The notes under the pieces are model-generated. The model made no database searches and had not been told where the DNA came from. It saw only the letters and a list, made by a program, of their open reading frames with translations. The translations under genes and the position numbers were made by a program. From Acidobacteriota bacterium (GTDB taxonomy: Bacteria > Acidobacteriota > UBA890), in NCBI GenBank assembly GCA_022563115.1, contig JADFNY010000293.1:1-5074 (forward strand): 5,074 bases of DNA, given 5' to 3'. This document shows, in pieces, positions 1 to 4,750 of the stretch. Positions within the stretch are counted from its first letter, which is position 1. Each line of letters begins with the position of its first letter.

Positions 1-210
1 CTCCTTCAAGAACATGCCTGAGTCTCTGTTCAGCACCGGAGTCTGTGCCATCTCGAATGCCGATACGTACACCCGGTGCGCCGGCGACTCGTCAAAGGTG
101 TCGCCCTGCGTGCCCATCATGAACGGGCCCTCCGGTACCAAGCAGCGCTTCAGCGTGAGCTTCTTCTTGACGCCGAAGTTGAGGATGTTGGAACGCAGGT
201 TACGTTTCAT
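1..210 (-). CDS. Formylglycine-generating enzyme / sulfatase-modifying-factor-like protein, N-terminal part (runs off left edge)
   Basis: The minus strand is open from an ATG at 210-208 to the window edge, giving 70 residues. From about residue 29 it reads LVPEGPFMMGTQGDTFDESP followed by AHRVYVSAFEMAQTPV and then FLKE. This is the typical opening of the FGE-sulfatase (SUMF1/EgtB-type) fold: a 'vPgGpFxMGs' strand, an acidic segment with 'DE.P.H.V', and a 'f.ia..pVtN..y..Fl' helix. Family members either oxidise a sulfatase active-site cysteine to formylglycine or act as other oxygen-dependent enzymes or plain binding domains. The catalytic part lies outside the window, so activity cannot be judged. 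An in-frame TGA lies 12 codons upstream of the ATG, so the start cannot be far off, but no ribosome binding site is visible and residues 1-28 match nothing I recognise. The family call is fairly sure; the start and exact function are not. Confidence 0.6.
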   Translation of the reverse strand, partial: MKRNLRSNILNFGVKKKLTLKRCLVPEGPFMMGTQGDTFDESPAHRVYVSAFEMAQTPVLNRDSGMFLKE

Positions 211-545
211 GGCGTGGGTGCCGAGATGTTGATCAGCGGTGTTTCAGTGAAGAAATAGAGTACCGCGTCAAAGATGCAGCACCGTAAGTTGAGGATCGCG
301 TTGCCGACAATCGTCGGATCCCGTTGATTGCCTCGCTCCGTCCCGGCTAGGCTGTCGCCGTTGCTCCCCCTGTCGAGACCGTCAGGGTGGTTGGCAAGAC
401 ACTCCTACAAGGAGAAAGGTCAACAGACGCACTCTCCCTATGGGTAAGACGTGGAGGTGGAAGGGTTCCGCCGCATGGCCGGCATGGTGCTGCTCGAGAA
501 CAAGGACGCCGCGAAAGGCTCGTCAGGTTCGCAGGCCGTGGCCTG
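211..545. other. Gene-poor stretch between the FGE-like gene and vapC
   Basis: I see no coding region here that I can support on either strand. The only mildly gene-like stretch is a 32-codon plus-strand frame at 451-549 (GTG start, TAG stop, product beginning VEVEGFRRMAGMVLLENKD). It has regular codon use but no ribosome binding site and no family I recognise, and it may be the tail of a decayed gene. Small hairpins occur at 402-414 (CTCCT/AGGAG, 3-nt loop) and near 303-316 (CCGAC/GTCGG). Neither is followed by a T-run, so I do not call a terminator. Both flanking genes are on the minus strand, so this stretch is downstream of vapC and upstream of the FGE-like gene. Confidence 0.4.
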
Positions 546-947
546 CTAGATCCGGAGGCGGAGGGGGTGGATTTCGGCGATAGCAGCGAAGTCTTTGTCG
601 GCCGTCAACATCGCGAGATCGTGGCGGATGCAGAGCTGTGCGAGCAGGGCATCGATGGTTGTGACCCGGAGCCCGTGTTTGCGGCATTGATTGCGCAAGT
701 CGGCGGCGTCCACGTGATCGCGACGATCGGGAACGAGGAAGGGCAGCGCGCCGAAGCGCTCGATGACAGCCTGGCGGTTACGGGGCTCGAAAAAACCTTG
801 CAGCAACTCCTGCAGGACGAGCCCGGTGGTGAATACCTGGGCGCCGCCTTCGAGCGCCTCGGTCAGGTGCGCCACCTCGGCGCCGCCGGTCGGCGTGTCG
901 CGACGCAGGGCCAGCGACCAGACGCTGGTATCGACAAACAGGTTCAC
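546..947 (-). CDS. vapC: VapC-type PIN-domain ribonuclease toxin
   Basis: A 133-residue protein starting at GTG 947-945, the normal length for VapC. VapC toxins are Mg-dependent endoribonucleases that cut tRNA or rRNA and are held inactive by the partner VapB. The PIN acidic residues are all visible: D6 in LFVDTSVW, E47 in LQELLQG, D99 in TTIDALLAQLCI, and D117 or D119 in LTADKDF. The toxin therefore looks catalytically intact. The GTG overlaps the vapB stop (GTGA, 4 nt), the usual translational coupling in vapBC operons. A longer open frame continues upstream across vapB, but it has no PIN similarity there and I treat it as spurious. The gene ends in TAG at 548-546. It is transcribed away from lexA, so the two systems are divergent. 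The intact toxin beside a damaged antitoxin (944-1090) is the odd point. Confidence 0.88.
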   Translation of the reverse strand: MNLFVDTSVWSLALRRDTPTGGAEVAHLTEALEGGAQVFTTGLVLQELLQGFFEPRNRQAVIERFGALPFLVPDRRDHVDAADLRNQCRKHGLRVTTIDALLAQLCIRHDLAMLTADKDFAAIAEIHPLRLRI

Positions 948-1090
948 CGGCGCGAGCGCTCCGCCTTGTAGTCGTAATCCGGGTCCCAATCGAGGCTGCC
1001 GAAGAGCTCGAGGAGCTCTTTTTGCTCGCGCCGGGCGATGAACTCCTCCAGCGCTTTGGTAACGGTCGCCTTCTTGGTCTTTTCGCCTAG
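944..1090 (-). pseudogene. vapB: VapB antitoxin, 5'-truncated: toxin-binding C-terminus kept, start and DNA-binding N-terminus missing
   Basis: The last 47 codons read GEKTKKATVTKALEEF, then ARREQKELLELFGSLDWDPD and YDYKAERSRR. This matches the C-terminal two thirds of VapB antitoxins that partner PIN toxins: the ribbon-helix-helix helices, then the tail that threads into VapC. The family normally begins with about 15-20 residues of the type 'MRTTLNIDDELL...' just before the G-E-K-T segment. Here those residues are absent. Upstream in frame is unrelated sequence (VCFARRIFL), with no ATG and no plausible start before a weak TTG and a GTG at 1213, more than 100 nt away. A strong AAGGAG (1103-1098) sits exactly where the original start would need it, and the G-E-K-T codons begin 10 nt beyond it. 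A small deletion between ribosome binding site and codon ~17 explains this best; a sequencing error or a non-standard start are alternatives. Confidence 0.65.
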
Positions 1091-1097
1091 GAAGATT

Positions 1098-1103
1098 CTC
1101 CTT
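1098..1103 (-). promoter_or_regulatory. Ribosome binding site of vapB, now without a start codon
   Basis: AAGGAG on the minus strand is a near-consensus Shine-Dalgarno sequence. The next 8 nt lead directly into CTAGGCGAAAAG, the middle of the VapB coding frame, with no ATG, GTG or TTG in a usable position. It supports the idea that the vapB start was lost by a short deletion. Confidence 0.5.
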
Positions 1104-1131
1104 GCAAAACAGACAAATGTCTGTTTTACTA
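1102..1131 (+). promoter_or_regulatory. Putative promoter of the lexA-imuA-imuB-dnaE2 operon
   Basis: TTGCAA (1102-1107) and TTTACT (1125-1130) are separated by 17 nt; TTACTA at 1126-1131 with 18 nt is a similar alternative. The perfect palindrome fills the spacer between them. A transcript starting near 1137 would have a leader of about 70 nt before lexA. No other promoter-like region is evident before the downstream genes, which are closely spaced as far as imuA. Confidence 0.35.
1106..1127. promoter_or_regulatory. Perfect inverted repeat operator between vapB and lexA (candidate LexA box)
   Basis: Left arm AAAACAGACA (1106-1115) and right arm TGTCTGTTTT (1118-1127) are perfect complements around an AA spacer. 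The site is about 78 nt upstream of the lexA ATG and 3 nt from the vapB ribosome binding site. It lies between a -35-like TTGCAA and a -10-like TTTACT on the plus strand, which is where a repressor would block RNA polymerase. Known LexA boxes differ widely between phyla, and this one is not the E. coli CTGT-N8-ACAG or the alphaproteobacterial GTTC-N7-GTTC type. VapBC complexes also bind palindromes close to the vapB start, so an ancestral VapB operator is a real alternative. That it is an operator is likely; which protein binds it is inference. Confidence 0.55.
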
Positions 1132-1204
1132 CTTTCCGTTGATTCGAGGACGAAAACCGGCAATAAGAGCACAACGAACGCCGGCCGATACGACGGACAG
1201 ACCG

Positions 1205-1822
1205 ATGGCACACACTCCTCCAGGGCAGACCCGTGAGCGCGTCTTTCGCTTCATGCGCGACCGCTTGCTCGACGGGCGGCCGCCGACCGTGCGTGAAGTT
1301 CGTGATGCGCTCGGCTTTCGTGCCGTGGAGTCAGCCCGTTCTCACTTGATGACGCTGGTCGAGGAAGGGCGGCTCGTCAAGAAGCCGGGCAAGGCGCGCG
1401 GCTACGCGCTGCCCGAGACCATGGGGCAGGGCGGGGTGACCCGTCTCGTGCCCTTGCTCGGCCGGGTGCCGGCCGGCCCCCTCGACCTGGCGGTCGAGGA
1501 GGTGGAGAGCTACCTGCCGTCGCGATCCGGCAGCAGCGACGAGCTGTTCGCCCTGCGCGTACATGGCGACAGCATGCGCGACGTCGGCATCATGGATGGC
1601 GACCTGGTGATCGTGCGTCGCCAGCCGACGGCCAGCTCGGGGTCGATCGTGGTGGCGCTGATCGGCGACGAGGCCACGGTCAAGACGCTCTATATAAGGA
1701 ACGGCCGCATCGAACTGCGCCCCGAGAACCCTGATTATCAGCCCCTCGTTCCCGACCCCGCTGAGGTGCAGATCCTCGGCAAGGTCGTCGAAGTGCGGCG
1801 TCTTTTGGAAGGAAGCGTTTGA
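1205..1822 (+). CDS. lexA: LexA SOS repressor / self-cleaving protease
   Basis: A 205-residue protein, the usual LexA length. Residues 8-70 form the winged-helix DNA-binding domain (PPTVREVRDALGF, then SARSHLMTLVEEGRL and GYALPE). Residues 80-205 form the S24 autoprotease domain. The self-cleavage Ala-Gly is A90-G91 (GRVPAGPLDLA), the catalytic serine is S123 (VHGDSMRDVGI), and the general-base lysine is K160 (DEATVKTLY), so RecA-stimulated self-cleavage should work. I chose ATG 1205 because homology begins soon after it; the open frame extends to a TTG at 1139, but those residues are not LexA-like. The ribosome binding site is weak (ACGGACAG). The stop overlaps the imuA start by one base, so LexA heads the mutasome operon and should regulate it and itself. 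This resembles 'lexA2' cassettes known in Pseudomonas putida and others; whether the cell has a second LexA is unknown. Confidence 0.95.
   Translation: MAHTPPGQTRERVFRFMRDRLLDGRPPTVREVRDALGFRAVESARSHLMTLVEEGRLVKKPGKARGYALPETMGQGGVTRLVPLLGRVPAGPLDLAVEEVESYLPSRSGSSDELFALRVHGDSMRDVGIMDGDLVIVRRQPTASSGSIVVALIGDEATVKTLYIRNGRIELRPENPDYQPLVPDPAEVQILGKVVEVRRLLEGSV
1807..1815 (+). promoter_or_regulatory. Ribosome binding site of imuA inside the end of lexA
   Basis: GGAAGGAAG lies 6 nt before ATG 1822 within the last lexA codons. It decides the imuA start at the TGATG overlap and indicates coupled translation of lexA and imuA. Confidence 0.6.
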
Positions 1823-2529
1823 TGAGCGGCGCGATGAGCTTGCCGGTACGCAAGGAGAATATGGTCGTCACAGGGGCCGACATGTTTGCTTCGGGTTCGC
1901 TACCCCAGGGAGTGACCCTCGGAGCCACGGCGCTCGCGCCACGGTCGGTTTCACCCGGCTCCGTACCACTAACGCCGCGCTGGGACCTGCAGGAAATCGC
2001 CGGCAGGTTCACCGAGCTTTCCGGGTTGGGAGGCAGCGCCTGCCTGACGCTGGCGACATCGATGGTTCTCGATGCCCAGCGCCAGGCAGAAACGGCGGCA
2101 TGGATCACCAGCAACAACAGCAGTTTTTTCCCGCTCGACGTCGCCGCAGCCGGTGTCGATTTAGAAGCACTTGCTGTGGTTCGGGTACCCGACGCGCCAT
2201 CTGTCGCACGCGCCGCAGACAGGTTGGCGCGCTCGGGTGCCTTTGGTCTCCTGGTGCTCGATTTGGGTGCCAACCCCCGGGTGCCGGCAGCGCTGCAAGC
2301 AAGGCTGCGCAGCCTGGCGCGTAAGCACGACACGGCGATTCTTTGCCTGACGGAAAAGAGCGGCAGCGCCTCGTCGTTGGGCTCGCTGGTGTCGCTGCGT
2401 GGCGAGGCGCGCATCCGCAGGGTGGGCGACGACCGTTTCGCTTGCGAGCTGCGGGTGCTGAAGGACAAGTGCCGGGGGCCGGGTTGGGTGCACACCGAGA
2501 TCTGCTGCGGCCCGGAAGGCATGTATTAA
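1822..2529 (+). CDS. imuA: ImuA, RecA/SulA-like accessory protein of the ImuA-ImuB-DnaE2 mutasome
   Basis: A 235-residue protein in the standard slot between lexA and imuB. ImuA proteins are distant RecA-fold relatives needed for DnaE2-dependent damage-induced mutagenesis, thought to assist recruitment of ImuB and DnaE2. The RecA-like core spans about residues 54-215: WDLQEIAGRFTELSG, a degenerate Walker A region at SGLGGSACLTL (about 67-77) with neither the GKT/GKS lysine nor a normal P-loop, a Walker B-like strand GLLVLDLG (142-149), and a C-terminal strand followed by CRGPGWVHTE. ATP binding through a classic P-loop is therefore unlikely, as in many ImuA proteins. Residues 1-53 look unstructured and variable. 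The stop TAA at 2527-2529 is part of the TTAA at the left edge of the palindromic element 2526-2619; removing the element and one TTAA copy would leave the same stop, so the C-terminus appears natural. Sequence divergence is high, so the name rests on both fold features and context. Confidence 0.8.
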   Translation: MSGAMSLPVRKENMVVTGADMFASGSLPQGVTLGATALAPRSVSPGSVPLTPRWDLQEIAGRFTELSGLGGSACLTLATSMVLDAQRQAETAAWITSNNSSFFPLDVAAAGVDLEALAVVRVPDAPSVARAADRLARSGAFGLLVLDLGANPRVPAALQARLRSLARKHDTAILCLTEKSGSASSLGSLVSLRGEARIRRVGDDRFACELRVLKDKCRGPGWVHTEICCGPEGMY

Positions 2530-2619
2530 CAGGGTGCTGAAGAACTCCCGGGGGTGCCGTTACGGGGCGCATGGGGGTTGTGCGCGGGCACCCCGGGGAG
2601 TTCTTCAGCACCCTGTTAA
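2526..2619. mobile_element. MITE-like palindromic element with TTAA flanks between imuA and imuB
   Basis: The arms 2526-2558 and 2587-2619 are reverse complements at 32 of 33 positions; the exception is G2550 opposite G2595. They enclose a 28-nt G-rich loop. TTAA flanks both sides (2526-2529, 2616-2619) and can be read as a target duplication, leaving an 86-bp body with 29-bp terminal repeats starting CAGGGTGCTGAAGAACTCC. It has no coding capacity, so it would need a transposase in trans. The termini remind me of the 'CAGG.TGCTGAAAAACTC' ends of IS families common in environmental Proteobacteria, but that is memory and unverified. In RNA it would form a very strong hairpin with no T-tract, so it could act as an RNase III target or partial barrier to read-through from imuA into imuB-dnaE2 rather than as a classic terminator. 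Confidence 0.7.
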
Positions 2620-2691
2620 CGAATTGATCAGCGAATAGGTCTCCTCGGGCCCACGGGCTCCGACAAACGACCTCGAGAAAGATTGAAGAAA

Positions 2692-4398
2692 ATGCCCCGT
2701 CAGCCGCAGCCCCAACGGGAGCAAACAGTATTGGCGTGCCGCGATGCGGCCTCGCTTCGACGACCACGGTCGTCGAGTGAGCGCTGCGCTCCCCCCCAGA
2801 GCTACCTCCCTGAATCGCGGCACGCCGAAAATGATTACGGGCGCCTGGCCTGTGTCCACGTGCCCGCCCTGCCGTTGCAGCTTTTGGTGCGTCGCCATCC
2901 GGAATGGATCGATCGACCGGTGGCCGTTGTCGACGAGGACAAGCCACAGGGCAAGGTCCTGTGGGTCAATGAAAGGGCCTACCGGTCGCGGGTGCTGCCC
3001 GGGACGCGGTACGCCGCCGGGTTGTCGCTGTGCCGCCGGTTGTGCGCCGGCAAGGTGCACGAGGAGGAAATCGACCAGGGGGTGCGGCGGTTGCTCGAGC
3101 TGTTGTGGCGTTTCACCCCCGAGGTCGAGCCCAGCGCCGACGAGCCCGGCGTGTTCTGGGTCAACGCGGCGGGGCTCGGGCGCATCGAGCTCTCGCTTAC
3201 CGAGTGGGCGCGGCGGTTGCGGGCCGAACTCGAGCGCGATGGGTTCGCGGCGCGCATTGCGGTGGGCTTCAGCCGATTCGCCACGTACGCGACGGCGCGG
3301 GTGGCGCGCGACATCACCGTGTTCGATACCGCCGACGCCGAGCGCCGTTCGGCTATGGGTGTGCGCCTCGACCGTTTGCATATCGATTCGGGTTTGCGCG
3401 ATGCGCTCCACAAGCTGGGCATTCATACGATCGAGAAGTTCCTCGAGTTACCTCCCGATGGTCTCGGCAAGCGCTTCGGGGCCGAAGCCGTCGACTTCTA
3501 TAAGGAGGCATCCGGCCAAAACCGCAAGCCGCTGGCGCCGGTGCCGCCGCCGATCCCGGTGCAAACGGTGGCTGAGTTCGAGTATCCCGAAGCCGACGCC
3601 AACCGCCTTCTCTTCTATATAAAGAGATTGCTCCCGCCACTGCTCGAACAGCTTGCCTCGTGGCACCAAGGGCTCACCGAGATGGTCTTCGAGATGACGC
3701 TCGACGACGGTACCCGGATCGTGAAGAGTGTCCGACCGGCTGACGCGACGCTCGATGCCGGCATCGTTCTCGACCTGGCGCGTTTACGGCTGGGTAGTAC
3801 CAACCTCACAGGGGGCGTCTTCGAGATGACGGTGACGGCGCACGGCAAGCGAATCACCGCCGGGCAACTGTCGTTGTTCTGGAACCAGCCCAAGCGCGAC
3901 GCGGCGGCCGCCGACCGTGCTTTGGCGCGTGTGCGTGCCGAGTTCGGGTGCCAGGCGGTGGTTTGGGCGAAACCGCGCGACGCTCACCTTCCCGAAGCCA
4001 GCTTTACTTGGGAGCCGTTGGCTAAGACCAAGCTGCCGCGCAACCTCGAGAAAACCGGATCGTTGCGCATCGATTCGACAGCGGAAGCAAACGTTGAACC
4101 GACCCGGAGCCGTGCCGAGATCATCGGACGTTTCGTGCGGCCGCTCGTGCGTCGCGTCTTCGACAAGGCGGTGCAGCTCCCGGCGCGCGAGCGGCGTGAG
4201 CCTGATGGCTGGCTCATTCGTGGCCTCGAGCAAGGGCCGGCGGTGCGGGTACGACGACCTTACGTGGTGTCGGGCGGTTGGTGGGTACGCGAGGTGCATC
4301 GCGAGTATTACTTCGTCGAGACCCAGCGGGGCGACGTGTTGTGGATTTACTACGACCGCCACCGGCGCAGCTGGATGCTGCAGGGACAGGTCAATTGA
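2692..4398 (+). CDS. imuB: ImuB, catalytically inactive Y-family polymerase-like hub of the mutasome
   Basis: A 568-residue product from ATG 2692. ImuB bridges the sliding clamp, ImuA and DnaE2 in damage-induced translesion synthesis and has no polymerase activity itself. Similarity begins at about residue 51 (RLACVHVPALPLQLLVRRHP). The Y-family catalytic acidic sites are replaced: CVHVPALP at the first, and DEPGVFWVNAAGLGR (about 150-164) where active enzymes have 'SIDEAYLD'. The thumb/HhH region is about 237-272 (LHKLGIHTIEKFLELPPDGL), the little-finger-like part about 290-390. A textbook clamp-binding motif QLSLF is at 392-396, and the C-terminus (about 522-568, GGWWVREVHREYYFVETQRG then LWIYYDRHRRSWMLQGQVN) matches the DUF6504 tail of ImuB proteins. 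The first 47 or so residues are not ImuB-like and mostly come from the inverted-repeat segment 2733-2826. The start is uncertain (ATG 2692, TTG 2683 or TTG 2731) and no good ribosome binding site is seen. The core call is very sure. Confidence 0.93.
   Translation: MPRQPQPQREQTVLACRDAASLRRPRSSSERCAPPQSYLPESRHAENDYGRLACVHVPALPLQLLVRRHPEWIDRPVAVVDEDKPQGKVLWVNERAYRSRVLPGTRYAAGLSLCRRLCAGKVHEEEIDQGVRRLLELLWRFTPEVEPSADEPGVFWVNAAGLGRIELSLTEWARRLRAELERDGFAARIAVGFSRFATYATARVARDITVFDTADAERRSAMGVRLDRLHIDSGLRDALHKLGIHTIEKFLELPPDGLGKRFGAEAVDFYKEASGQNRKPLAPVPPPIPVQTVAEFEYPEADANRLLFYIKRLLPPLLEQLASWHQGLTEMVFEMTLDDGTRIVKSVRPADATLDAGIVLDLARLRLGSTNLTGGVFEMTVTAHGKRITAGQLSLFWNQPKRDAAAADRALARVRAEFGCQAVVWAKPRDAHLPEASFTWEPLAKTKLPRNLEKTGSLRIDSTAEANVEPTRSRAEIIGRFVRPLVRRVFDKAVQLPARERREPDGWLIRGLEQGPAVRVRRPYVVSGGWWVREVHREYYFVETQRGDVLWIYYDRHRRSWMLQGQVN
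2733..2826. repeat. 94-bp inverted-repeat structure inside the 5' end of the imuB frame
   Basis: Exact 13-bp outer repeats GGCGTGCCGCGAT (2733-2745) and its complement (2814-2826) bound the segment. Inside are a 20-nt near-palindrome at 2757-2776 (TCGACGACC, AC, GGTCGTCGA), a GAGCGC-T-GCGCTC hairpin at 2779-2791, and a run of seven C at 2791-2797. It reads as a foldable small element, like REP or MITE-type intergenic repeats. It stays in frame and would add residues 14-45 to ImuB. I see no clear target duplication. A structured leader RNA is the other reading. Confidence 0.5.
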
Positions 4399-4478
4399 GA
4401 GGTGTCGATGCTCGGACGCGTTGCTGCTTTCAGCGGAGGCATGGTCATTGTTCAGCGGCGTAGAAAGCGAAGTATGAG

Positions 4479-4715
4479 TTGGCACAGGTGTACGCGCCGC
4501 TTTGGTGCAAGAGCAATTTCTCGTTTCTCGAGGGGGCGAGTGATCCGGCGGAGCTGATCGAGCAAGCCGGTCATCTGGGATTGCGGTCGATCGCGGTGAC
4601 CGATCGCGATGGTCTCTACGGCGTCGTGCAGGCCCACACCGCGGCGCGTGAAAAGGGCCTTCATCTGATCGTCGGCGCCGAAATGACGGTGGCCGATCCC
4701 GGCGTCGTGCTCTCC
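4479..4715 (+). CDS. dnaE2: DnaE2 error-prone DNA polymerase III alpha-like, PHP-domain fragment only
   Basis: About 79 codons are recognisable: YAPLWCKSNFSFLEGASDPA, then GHLGLRSIAVTDRDGLYGVV, then QAHTAAREKGLHLIVGAEMT and VADP. This is the start of the PHP domain of DnaE2 (ImuC), the C-family polymerase that does mutagenic bypass with ImuA and ImuB. Full-length DnaE2 is over 1000 residues, so more than 90% is missing. The start is TTG 4479 or GTG 4488; an in-frame TAG at 4461-4463 rules out anything further upstream, and ATG 4474 is out of frame. The imuB stop is 80 nt upstream, so it is co-transcribed. After about 4713 the plus frame stays open to the window end but no longer resembles DnaE2 and is instead the antisense of another gene (4716-5074). 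The truncation is by rearrangement or assembly join, not by a stop codon. Confidence 0.85.
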
Positions 4716-4750
4716 GGCCAGATCCGCGCCGGCAGCCAGCCGGCTGGGAG
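4700..4750. other. Breakpoint: dnaE2 joined to an unrelated minus-strand gene
   Basis: DnaE2 similarity on the plus strand ends around 4705-4715, after VGAEMTVADPGVVL. DUF1553-type C-terminal similarity on the minus strand ends around 4716-4735, after FLIAPSRLAAGADLA. Two unrelated genes are both cut at the same spot in a tail-facing arrangement, with no intergenic DNA, transposon end or stop codon between them. The exact base cannot be fixed by eye. Confidence 0.6.

Noticed and set aside
179..296. Repeated AAGTTGAGGAT near 177 and 286
   Set aside because: Only about 11 bases match and the surroundings differ; likely chance.
948..1211. Upstream extension of the vapC frame giving a 221-residue minus-strand protein
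   Set aside because: The added part overlaps vapB and the palindromic control region and has no PIN or other recognisable similarity; GTG 947 with the 4-nt overlap gives a normal-length VapC.
1680..2522. Long minus-strand open frame opposite the end of lexA and imuA
   Set aside because: Low-complexity, Ser/Arg/Pro-rich translation typical of the antisense of high-GC genes; no recognisable motif.
2550..2588. Four G-runs in the loop of the palindromic element, possible G-quadruplex
   Set aside because: Loops of 9, 5 and 8 nt are long, and two of the runs are part of the inverted-repeat stem, so the hairpin should win.
2526..2619. Intrinsic terminator after imuA
   Set aside because: The stem is far too long and lacks a T-tract; the TTAA flanks and matched ends fit an inserted element better.
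2605..3426. Long minus-strand open frame opposite imuB
   Set aside because: It is antisense to clear ImuB coding sequence and shows no family features; a high-GC shadow.
4408..4557. 49-codon plus-strand frame starting just after imuB with a GAGGTG ribosome binding site
   Set aside because: Arg-rich product without similarity, and it overlaps the well-supported DnaE2 start in another frame.
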